From the NCBI GenBank assembly GCA_032718565.1, contig JAVGVS010000057.1, positions 1,102,401 to 1,166,400 of the forward strand: a DNA stretch of 64,000 nucleotides, read 5' to 3'. The notes beneath the pieces are model-generated. The model was given only the letters and a program-made list of their open reading frames with translations, was not told the DNA's origin and searched no databases. The stretch comes from Distichodus sexfasciatus (taxonomy: Eukaryota > Chordata > Actinopteri > Characiformes > Distichodontidae). Made by a program: the position numbers and the translations under genes. This document shows positions 1-9,800 of the stretch, in pieces (position 1 is the stretch's first letter; each line of letters begins with the position of its first letter).

Positions 1-119
1 AAAAAACACTAACGTGTGTCTGTCTGAACTTCTTTCCTCTAACCCACTCTTTTTCGTTAAAGTATAAAACTTAGTCTGTGGTAATTTGGTTTAACTACAG
101 ATAGCTTATGGATCTAGGA

Positions 120-197
120 ACAGTTGTGGACTACAAAGCACTGTTGTAAGTCGCTCTGGATAAGAGCGTCTGCTAAATACTGTAAATGTAAATGTAA
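120..197 (+). repeat. 3' tail of a tRNA-derived SINE (third family)
   Basis: Contains GTCGCTCTGGATAAGAGCG then TCTGCTAAAT and repeated GTAAAT units, the typical tail of a common teleost SINE. Related pieces occur at 34655-34850, 55375-55480 and 58640-58850. Confidence 0.55.
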
Positions 198-267
198 ATG
201 AGACGTCGGATTTGGCATTGTTCTTTAGACTAGATTCCAACTGATAAATCAGTGCAATGATTAAAGC

Positions 268-500
268 GAATTAAAGTGAGTAGTTATTTGTTATTGTGAA
301 CAGAGCACAGCACGTAGTGCACCACAACCAAATGTGACCTCTGCATTTGACCCATCCGTGAAGGAGCAGTGGGCAGCTTTTTATGGCAATGCCCAGGGAG
401 CAGTGGTTGGGGAGGGTACCTTGCTCATGAGTGCCTCAGTGGTACCTTTTCCCATTCAGGGTTCAACGCCCTAACCGTCATGCTACCACTGTCCCAAAAG
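268..500 (-). repeat. tRNA-derived SINE (GGTACC family), reversed
   Basis: Carries the reversed family landmarks: AAAGTGAGTAGTTATTTG at the tail side, TGACCCATCCGTGAAGGAGC in the body and TACCTTGCTCATGAGTGCC near the head. The same family recurs about fifteen times in the window. Confidence 0.7.
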
Positions 501-889
501 AAAACTGCAGTCCCATAGGATTTGAACCCTGACCTGTTGCGTTGCCCATATCTTGGTTGGCTATCTTGAGCTGCTAATTAATTAATTAAAGATTTATTTA
601 AATTTTTTATTAATATCAGTCAATGAGTCATAATCAATGTATTTAAAAATGATCAAATCGAGTGTTAAAATGTTATATCGGGCACTACTCAAGATCCAAT
701 ACATTTTTGAAAGAACACATTCACCGATGACTGAAAAATTCTTGACATCACACTGACCTTGTACCCTTTACTACCTAGAGAAGAAGGACGTATGTGTGGA
801 TATTATTTGTTTATTAAAATTCTGCATTTAACATCTTTAACCCTTTCATGTTTGATCACAAACTTCTTTTCAGTAGTAGTGTTCCACAA

Positions 890-1135
890 GAGTCGCCCCG
901 TGATTTAATGATGGTCCCTGGTTCGAATCCTGGGACTAGTAAAGATACCACTAAGGTACTCATAAGCAAAGTACCATCCACAAGCAATGCTCCCCGGACG
1001 ATGCCCCTGTCATCTGCCCACTCCTCCTTCACGGATGGGTCAAATGCAGGGGTGACATTTCGTTGTGGGGCACAGTGTGCTGTACTGTGCTGTGCTGTGG
1101 CGTGTTCACAATGACAAATAATCATATATACACTT
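890..1135 (+). repeat. tRNA-derived SINE (GGTACC family)
   Basis: The B-box-like GGTTCGAATCC sits at about 920, followed by the family body (CACGGATGGGTCAAATGCAG) and the tail GACAAATAATCA. Short ORFs over it are not genes. Confidence 0.7.
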
Positions 1136-1689
1136 TCATATGTGTCCATGTTAATTGTTGATTAAAATTCTGCATTTAACACCTTTAACCCTTTCAAGTT
1201 TGATCACGAACGCAGAGCAACATCACTTCTTCCTCTCTCATTTTCAGCAGTGATGTTCCACAGAAATCCGTACTGGGTCCTCTCATCTTCTCTTCATATA
1301 AAAGTCAAACATTATTGTAAAATTTCCAGTGGATTGGCCATATTGCAAATGGAATATGATACCTTAGAGAAGATGAATGAGCTCCTAAATAAAGAGTTTA
1401 CACTTGATTTAAGAGCTAAATGCAGAAGAAATGCCTCCACATTGCCATAGTCTGGGATGGAAATTTTACTGTGCTTGGCCATAAAAGACTTGCAAAGGGT
1501 ATTGAGAACGGCACCAGAGGTTATTGGAGCGCCAAAATATTTACATGTTTTGTATTAAGGCGCAATGGCTCACACCAGAACTTCATTACAGTTTATAGCC
1601 TTATCTGATTCTAGTTAAAGCAATTCCTGCTCTATAAATAGCCGTCGAGTGGAGAGATGGGGTATTATCATTTCAAATGACCCTGTTGG

Positions 1690-2015
1690 ATGGTGCATGT
1701 GTGTGTGTGTGTGGGTGGCCATGTATTTATCACATTGTGGGGACCTTTTTGTCCCCTAAAATCACTTTTATCTGTTTTTTTGGACATTGTGGGGACATTT
1801 GAGAGGTACCCATGAGGAAAAATGACTGTATAGAAAATGTGCTTGTTTTATTTGAGAAACTAAAAGAGGTAAAAGATGTGCTTTTGGTTACTGAGGTTAA
1901 GGTTAGGGTTAGGATTAGGTGTAGGTGTAAAATTATGTACTCTAGTCATTATGGGAGTCTATGGAAGGACCTCACAAAGATAGTAATACATAGACTGGGC
2001 GTGTGTGTGTGTGTG
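1690..2015 (+). repeat. Dispersed repeat bounded by TG tracts with telomere-like core
   Basis: Starts and ends in (TG)n. The interior has ACATTGTGGGGAC, AAAAGAGGTAAAAGATG, a GTTAGGGTTAGG core and TCATTATGGGAGTCTATGG. The same ordered motifs recur at 6590-6738, 41360-41655 and 63065-63530. No coding potential is visible, and I cannot assign it to a class. Confidence 0.6.
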
Positions 2016-2131
2016 TGTGTTTCTGACCTAGACTGTTTTTTGGGGACAAATTTCAGACTTTACACCTCTAGACTTTCTAGGGATTAAAAATGCCATCCAT
2101 GTTTGGTTTTTGCTAAGATATATGTCTTAAT

Positions 2132-2681
2132 TAGGGATGCACAATAATATCGAAATTGTATTTGAATCGGCTGATAATTGATTTTGTTAAAAAGTCAGCA
2201 TTGGACAGATGCTTAGATTTGCCCGATATTTTCAGCCGGTATTTGATGACGCATTTATTGTATGTTGGAAAGGTAGCACCTATGCCAGACATGTCCAAAG
2301 ACCAAGGTGGGATTTTATTTGGCCCGTACCTTCTGTCTTAAAACGTATGCCGTTATTTTGTGCCAAGATTCTGAGCACACAGTTGAACGTTCGTGAGCAA
2401 ACTCTTCTTTACACGCTCAACTCCGCCTGTATGTGTGCTCGAAGTGCTCCACCCTCGCTCGAGTCTGCCTTCATGCTCGCTTGACTTGGCACTTGTTAGC
2501 GACGTTATTGTTTTGCCCAATTTCTGAGCGTGCAGTAGAACTTTGGCAAGCAAAATATCTCGTCTTTATGCACTCGAATCTGCTGCGCTGCACTTCATCA
2601 TTTATCGGCATCGCCAGACATAAGCATGAAAAATATCAGATATCGGCATCGGCCTATAATTCCCATATCGTACATCCCTAA
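2132..2681. mobile_element. hAT-like non-autonomous DNA transposon
   Basis: The ends are inverted: TAGGGATGCACAATAATAT on the left and TACATCCCTA on the right, near the edges of a 550-bp segment rich in ATCGGC motifs. There is no transposase ORF. The end sequence resembles hAT-type termini; the class call is inference. Confidence 0.5.
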
Positions 2682-3442
2682 TTTTTACGTTTTATTTATT
2701 GACTTTCAAGCAGATAAGCTTTTTGATATTACAGTTAGAGTTCCTTTTAGCTAGAGTAATCATTGTGTTTATGGAAATATGTCCCCAACAGCATAGTGAA
2801 GAAAATGTGTGTGTGAGTGTACAATTTAATCCCCCAACTTCCCAAAGGCACAAGTCAGCAACTTCTCCATAATCTCCCATCCAAAGTTAAATCTCCCAAT
2901 CTGTCACCTGCTGTTGACATTATCGGAGCTGTGCAGTTTCTGACCTTGTGACATCTATTTCTCCCGAAACACATTTCTTTCGTTTACTGTGTGTGTATGT
3001 GTGTGTATGCACTTGCTTGTCCATTTTTTGCATACACACACACACATCCTCCTCCTCCACATACAACTCCAGGTTATTCTCTGTCCATAAAAGCCGAAAA
3101 TCATTCAGACTGCTTCCCGTAGAGCAAAACCGAAGCATCTTATGCTCGCTGCAGGACGGGAAAATCTTATTTTCGGCCTTTTCTGATGCCACATTACCTT
3201 TGAATCAGGCAAATTTTAGAAATGGATTTGCGCTAAATTGATTCATGGGCGCAAAAATCACAGAAATGGATTTGCATTAGGGAAAAAAGGATGGAGAGTG
3301 CTGGTTTTTCGGAGATGCTGCCTCTCTCTTTCCTACACACCACACTCACACAAATACACACCATTTGCATTTAGAATAAGTAATGTCCTGGATGGGATCC
3401 ACTCTAAATAAATAGCTCCGTTATCTGTCCAATGCCATATAG

Positions 3443-3446
<4 letters not shown>

Positions 3447-3475
<29 letters not shown>
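3447..3475. repeat. (CT)n microsatellite
   Basis: Uninterrupted TC dinucleotides, about 14 units. Confidence 0.9.
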
Positions 3476-3478
<3 letters not shown>

Positions 3479-3941
3479 TTCTCTTCACTTTGACTAACAG
3501 CTCTCACATATTGCCAATACCTTGCGTCCTCATCTAAAACCGTAAATCACTCTTCGCCGAACACACACACACACACACATGCACACTCTTTCTTCAGCTC
3601 AGTTAGGGTCAGATGCCAGAATCATTTCCCTCTCTCCGCAGTGTCATTTACAGATCACAAGTGCTTTTGGGAGAACATTAAGCCAAGTGACTGACGCTTT
3701 AAAAGGTTCACTAGGTAATTTCTGTCTTTGAGATTGTTTTCTTTCAAGTGGCTTCCTCCTCAGATGGCAAATCGACCCACAGGTACGGATGCATCGGGGC
3801 TCTAAACGCTGCACTATATATAGAACAGAAGAGCTAAAATCAATTGTTCATTACACAACTGCAAGCAAATCAACTGTGAATTACCTTTTGTCAGTGTGTT
3901 TTGTTATTGTCTTAAGGATTATAAATATATATATATATATA

Positions 3942-4335
3942 TACACTACCAGTCAAAAGTTTGGACACACCTTCCCATTCAATGTTTTTTTGTTAAATTT
4001 TCATTACTATTTACATTGTAGATTCTCACTGAGGGCATCAAAACTATGAATGAACTGTGTAAGGGCTATTTGACCCAGAAGGAGAGTGATGGCGTGCTGC
4101 ACCAGATGGCCTGGCCTCCACAGTCACCTGACCAAACCCAATCGAGATGGTTTGGGATGAGATGGACCACAAAGTGAAGGCAAAAGGGCCAACAAGTGCT
4201 CAGCATCTCTGGGAACTCCTTCAAGACTGTTGGAAAACCATTTCAGGTGACTACCTCATGAAGCTCATCGAGAGAATGCCAAGAGTGTGCAAAGCAGTGA
4301 TCAAAGCAAAGGGTGGTTATTTTCAAGAAGTACAA
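3942..4335 (+). mobile_element. Tc1/mariner fragment with transposase C-terminus
   Basis: The left end TACACTACCAGTCAAAAGTT is a Tc1-type terminus next to a TA repeat. The interior encodes, after a large internal deletion, VWDEMDHKVKAKGPTSAQHL and a tail ending IKAKGGYF, which is the C-terminal part of a Tc1-like transposase. The right terminus is missing. The internal deletion junction is shared with the copy at 36902-37434. Confidence 0.8.
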
Positions 4336-4595
4336 GTAGCACTCCACTACATCCTAACCAGATCACTGGCGGACAATGAAAGCTCAGCATTCGGTTCATA
4401 TCCTAACCAGATCCCTGACCCTGATCACTGACAACGCTGTTTTATATTATTACTAACCCTAACCCTAATCGTACTCAAGGTGAAATTTTCGATTAATTGA
4501 ATTTCGATTGATTTGAAGTCATATCGGCCTGCACTACAATATACAATATATAGGGATATAATGTAGTAACAACAATGTTAACTGTTCCTTTCAGA

Positions 4596-4952
4596 ATTCA
4601 TTCATTCGTTATCTGAACCGCTTAATCCCAACTGGGGTCGTGGGGGGAGCAGAGCCTATCCCGGGAACTTGCGGGCACAAGGTGGGGAACAACCCTGAGC
4701 AGCCACCAACACACCGCAGGGCACACACACTCACATTTACACCTTACAGGGCCAATTTAGAGTCGCCAATTAACCTATATAGCATGCCTTTGGACTGCGG
4801 GAGGAAACCGGCGCACCCGGAGGAAACCCACACGAACACGGGGGAGAGCATGCAAACTCCACACAGAAAGGCCCCACAGCCGACCCGGGGTTCAACCCAG
4901 AACTTTCTCAGTGTGAGGCAGCAGCGCTAACCCCTGCGCCACTGTGCCGCCC
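4596..4952 (-). repeat. DANA-like tRNA-derived SINE, full length, reversed
   Basis: Runs from the ATTCATTCATTC tail through AACCGCTTAATCCC to the tRNA-like head that reads, reversed, GGCGCAGGGGTTAGCGCTG. The body has the GGTTTCCTCCGGGTGCGCC-type segment. It is one of six copies in the window. Confidence 0.8.
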
Positions 4953-5468
4953 TCCTTTCAGTATATTAAAGAACTTTGTGAGTAAGTGAGTGAGTGAGTG
5001 AGTGTAGAACATCTCTCCAGCCTGCTCGGTCTAGTACTTTCCGCAATCTTTTTTATATACTGTGATGTAAAATATTCATCAGACAGGAAGATTCAGGACG
5101 GAAAAACGCAAGCGTTGTGGTGAGGAATCCAAATCGGAGGAACTGTCCGAGCAAATTATTGACTGTATCTCAGTCTCCGTTAAATATAGCGCTGTACACG
5201 TCAAGTTGAACATCCAGCTCCGCTGCATATAGTCTTTCCATACAGGCAGGAGGGATAAGATGTGGATGAAATACAACACTCTGTGTCCAGTAAGCAGCTG
5301 AGTGAAGAGGAGCTGACTTCATCACAAAGTCACATCCTCGAGGTGGCATTTTAGAGTGTGTGGCAGTGTGTAGCTAAAAATACAGTAATTATTCAGCTCT
5401 CACTTACAGCAGTGAGCTTACAAAAGGTAAAATCTCAATGTTATAGGTAATATATCAGGCTATATTAA

Positions 5469-5593
5469 GGGCCAACTTCCCAGTCCAGGATTAAGCCTAG
5501 TCCTGGACTAGTTTACAGTTTGAGTGGTAAATCTCCTTTGGTACTGCAACTTAGTCCAAGATTAGGCTTAATCCATGAGCAAGAAACCAGCCC
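5469..5593. mobile_element. Foldback MITE, about 125 bp
   Basis: The two ends are inverted copies: GGGCCAACTTCCCAG with GGATTAAGCCTAGTC on the left, and ATTAGGCTTAATCC with GAAACCAGCCC on the right. There is no coding. Target duplication is unclear. Confidence 0.6.
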
Positions 5594-5635
5594 AAAGAGT
5601 AGCCACAAAATGTACATCATGTGAATGTGAGGGTG

Positions 5636-5741
5636 TGTGAGAGAGAGGGAACGAGTGGGAGAGAGAGAGAGAGAGACAGAGAGACAGAGAGAGAGAGAGA
5701 CAGAGAGAGAGAGAAATGAGAGAGAGAGAATAAGAGAGAGG

Positions 5742-5780
<39 letters not shown>

Positions 5781-6330
5781 TGAGAGAGAGAGAGGAAGAC
5801 AGGGAGTAAACAAGTGGAGGAAAGAGATGGAGAGAAAGAATGTGCGTGGGAGAAAGGGAGAGAGGACGAGGGAGAAGAAGAAAGAGAGAGAGAGTCAGTG
5901 GAGGACAGAGAGTGAAAAGGTGGGAGAAGGGGTGAAAGAGAGGGTGAGAGAAAGAGAAAGAGTGTGTTTGTGAGAGAAAGAGGGAGAGAGGGGAGAGAGA
6001 GTGAGAGCAAAAGAGTGGGAGAGAGAGGGGGAGGAAGGAGAGACAGAAAATGTACTGTATGTGTGGTAGTAAGAGGGAGAGAAAGGAAGAGAGAGAGGAA
6101 AGGGGAGAGAGAGAGAGAGAGAGAGAGAGAGGGGAAAGGAGAGGAAGAGAGATAGTGAAAGAATGTGCGTGTGTGTGTGCAGTAGAAACTGGGAGAGAAA
6201 GGAAGAGAGAGAAGAAGGGAAAGTAAGAGGTGGGAGAGAGAGAGCATGAGTGGAAGATGGAGAGAGAAAAGGAGTTGGAGAACGAGCGAGAGAAAGAAAG
6301 ACAGATTTTGAGTGATTTTGTGAGAACCTG
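5636..6330. repeat. GA-rich polypurine tract, about 700 bp
   Basis: The plus strand is almost entirely G and A in degenerate GAGAGA/GGGAGA units. Long ORFs on the opposite strand (up to 244 residues of S, L, P) are artefacts of it. On the pex5l transcript it is a long pyrimidine tract deep in an intron. Confidence 0.9.
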
Positions 6331-6383
6331 ATCAAATGAATTTTATTACAAACCATAAGAACCATAAGTACAAAAACGTGGGG

Positions 6384-6455
<72 letters not shown>

Positions 6456-6500
6456 GTCTATCTGTCTGTCTGTCTGTCTGTCTGTGTCTGTCTGTCTCTC
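6384..6500. repeat. (ATCT)n to (GTCT)n microsatellite
   Basis: About 18 ATCT units pass into GTCT units. Confidence 0.95.
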
Positions 6501-6589
6501 TTGATATTAGTCAGATTTTTGTGGCTTTGATTTTGTGTTTCTTTTATTTTCTCAGAAAAGTTTCAGCTTTTATGTGACAAACTAAATGG

Positions 6590-6738
6590 TCAGTGAGGTT
6601 AAAGTTTGGGTTAGTGTAAGGGTTTGGTGTAGTATTTATATCTAGTCATTATGGGAGTCTAAGGAAGGACCACAGAAAGATAGCAGGGCGTGGGTTTGGT
6701 CTGTGTGTGTGTGTGTGTGTGTGTTGTGTGTGTGTGTT
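6590..6738 (+). repeat. TG-bounded dispersed repeat, truncated, with (TG)n end
   Basis: It keeps the TCATTATGGGAGTCTAAGG motif and the terminal (TG)n at 6702-6738. On the pex5l transcript this end lies just after the exon 7 donor, as (CA)n. Confidence 0.6.
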
Positions 6739-6755
6739 TAGGGAATGCCTCTCAC

Positions 6756-6836
6756 CTCCACTGCGGCTTTGGCGCGCACAAACTCTTCTTCTAGAGAATG
6801 CTGTCTGCCTAGCAGGGAGCTGCCCAGTCTTACCCT
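6756..6836 (-). CDS. pex5l: pex5l coding exon 7 (start of HCN-binding core)
   Basis: 81 nt read as RVRLGSSLLGRQ then HSLEEEFVRAKAAVE, ending at donor GTGAGA. Mammalian TRIP8b has WGSALLSRNHSLEEEFERAKAAVE here, so identity is clear. The acceptor lies in a short CAGCAGCAGAG run, and two adjacent AGs (exon start 6836 or 6834) give open frames depending on which exon precedes. A (TG)n tract precedes the exon and a (CA)n tract follows it on the transcript. The next exon, expected to start SDTEFW, was not found and must lie left of the window. Confidence 0.82.
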
Positions 6837-6864
6837 CTGCTGCTGCGCTCACAGATGGCCAGAC

Positions 6865-6899
<35 letters not shown>

Positions 6900-9800
6900 A
6901 GGTCAGTCAGTAAGTCTCAAAGTCTTGACCTGTAACATTACCTTTGTCCTCAGACCTCTTTTGCTGAATAAGTGATAAAAGTTTGGGGACGGCGTTTTGG
7001 CCGTGGTAAAGGAAACAGCTGCATGTAGAATTAAAGCATTTAGCACATAATCAGCATATTGATGAAGTCGGGTAGAACTCTGATGCAGCAGAAAGTGCAA
7101 AGAAGTTCTTCTAAAACTTTACTCTTTTGCCCTTTTTGTCTTTACTCACAGCACAATGACACAATGAGTGTTTAAGGCAGTATTCATTCATTCACTCATT
7201 CATTATATGAACCACTTAATTCCTATCTGTGTTGCAGGGACCAGAGCACTAACAGGCACGAGGCGGGGACCCTGGACCATGGCAGGCTGCCAACAGAACA
7301 CAGGGCCCACAACCTCACATTCATACTTTGTTGGGCCAATTTAATGTATCCCCTCAGCCTAAAATGTGTGCTTTTGGACTGTGGAAGGAAACCAGAGCCC
7401 CCGGAGAAAACCCACACCAACAAGGGGAGAGCAAGGGGAGAGGACCCTCTTGCTGTGAGGCAGCGCAGCGGCAATGGTTTGACTTTTTCAACCTTCTGAT
7501 GACAATACCGATACGACAAAATTTTAAAAATATTTACTGTTCTGCACAGCATGCAAACATATCAGCGTAGGCGGTACGATACGTTGCTTCCTCACAGCAA
7601 GAAGGTCCTGGGTTCAATCCCCGGGTCGGCCGTAGGGTCTTTCTGTGTGGAGTTTGAATGCTCTCCCCGTGTTCACGTGGGTTTCCTCCAGGTGCTTCGG
7701 TTTCCTCCCACAGTCCAAAGGCATGCACTGTAGGTTAATTGGCGACTCTACATTGGCCCCATAAGGTGAGAGTGTGATTGTGTGAGTGTGTGTGTGCCCT
7801 GTGGTGTGTTGGCGCCTGCCGGTCCCAAATGTGACCCCGGTTGGGATTCAGCGGTTCGGATAATGAATGAAGTTTAAAGGTTTCAAGATCTGCTAAACAC
7901 CATCAAAAATCTCATGTTGTGAAAATATCAATGCCTTTTCCCATTTTATACAAACTCATACTGAATCTAATTTATCAAGCAACAAGTCCAAATTTGGCCA
8001 TAACTTTTTGTGCAGCATGCTGCATATTTTTTGTGCAGCAAAAACTGGAGCGAATGAATACATTAATCAAAGATTTGGTTTGAGTTCATTGACAGTCAGT
8101 GGGAACAGTAACAGTATTGGAGCCTCGCCAATGCTTTCTTTCATAAACAATGAAAGAATGAATAATGAAAACCTGAGAGTTCGGCCCAGGGTCAGACTCG
8201 GTACTGATGCTCAGCTCCAGGGAGTGTTTGTTGGAGAGGTTACTCTTAAAATCTGCTGACCTGCAGAGGAAAAAAAAAACAATTAAATATGATCACTATA
8301 CCATTTCTTGTTTAAATTTTACACTGCATAATATTTCTCATAACAGAATGTATATTGTGAAATGGACATTCTATAGGTATAATGTACTTATATAGTAGTA
8401 TATACAGCTGTTTGGCAGAGCCTGGGAAGCAGTGTTTGGGGATGGTGTATTGCTCATGAGTACTGGTCTGGAACTTGAACCAGCAACCTTCTGAAATTAC
8501 ATCACAGATCAGAGAAAAGGTCATACCAGAGCAGCTCGCTGGAGGAATGATGGGAAGTGCACCTCTTCTTTTCGGATCCCCACCTCCGGTGCAAGACACC
8601 ATCTGTGTGGAAACTCAGCTCCTCCCATTTTTCCAGAGGAGATCCGCTAACTAAAGAGAGTGAGAAATTTGGCAAGGTATTAGCGTACAGCAAAGGGACT
8701 TTAGGGCCACAGCAGACTAACAGTATAAACCTAGTGATTTTGGGGGGGGGGGGCGTAACAATACATTGATCTACATCAACTCATTGATGCAAAGATCGAT
8801 GAGCTCATAGCAACGATCCAGACTTTATGATTTTGGAAGACATCAAATCGTTATCCATTGTGTTGTAATGAAGCTTTGATTTGCACCTAGTTATTTTAAA
8901 CAAGAATAGCTTTACAACTTCCTCCTGAATCCAGAAAACATAATAAATGGGGTATTAGTATGAAAAACATCAGAGCCCAGCAAGATTTTATGACCCCTGA
9001 GATAACAACCAAAAAAATCATGTTGTGCAAGTATTGTGTAAATGTGTCCATAATACATCAACAGATATCTAAATATTGATTTTTGTTTCCTTTTCTTACT
9101 GGCTACGAAAACAGATGAACAAGCACACTTAATCAATCCAGGAAAATTATAGGACAAAATGATGAAGCCAGCCAAGTGTAGATTTCCCTGATCATTTTCG
9201 CTTCTTATTTGCCACAAAAAATGACGGATAAATTCAAAAGGTGGAACCTCACTTCCTCCCACTTGTCCAGAGAACAGCTGCTAACTACAGAGACCCTGAA
9301 AGTTTGCTGTTAGCTTATAGCAAGCTAACACGATAAGGGAACCCAGAGCCATTAGCACATAGCACTCAATGAAAATGACAAGGCAGCGTAAAATTTTACC
9401 CACCAATGAAGAAACGTGGCAAGGAGATTTTAGCTTGAGGCTAGTCTGAGACAACAAAATGACTAAGCGATGTAGCGTATAGCTCGAGGCCCTTACCAGA
9501 TGAGGAAATGGGGCCTGCTAGCCGAGCACTAAATTCAATACGCGAGGAAGACACAGCAAAGCTCCATTTAGCTTCCAGTAGCTTAAGGCTGTTTTCTGAA
9601 AATGGGTTTAACAATGCATGTGGCTTTAATTCTGTCTCCGAGGATTATGATAAACCAATATGGCATTTCACTTAGGACGACCAAGTGAGCTCAGACAGAA
9701 AATGTGCTTAAACTGGAATAAATAGATTATATTATTATTATGCTGGTACAGTGTGAGAGAACGGAAAAAATGATAACTGATCTGGCCTTATGCGGCTTTT

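Larger units (their letters stand above)
1..6755 (-). other. pex5l intron downstream of exon 7, repeat-rich
   Basis: No exon was recognised here on either strand, so this is taken as intron of pex5l up to the edge. It holds SINEs, a hAT-like element, a Tc1 fragment, a foldback MITE and a long GA tract, listed separately. Roughly 550-870, 1150-1680, 2690-3440, 3480-3930 and 4960-5460 contain nothing I recognise. Confidence 0.5.

Noticed and set aside
5513..6365. Long minus-strand ORFs of 244 and 156 codons
   Set aside because: They are S/L/P-rich translations of the GA/CT simple tract, with no family signature.
1..6755. Remaining pex5l exons (TPR region)
   Set aside because: No segment resembling SDTEFWDKMQ or TPR repeats was found on the minus strand here.
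8912..9262. 116-codon minus-strand ORF
   Set aside because: It is in a different frame from the exon-5-like copy and has no family features.
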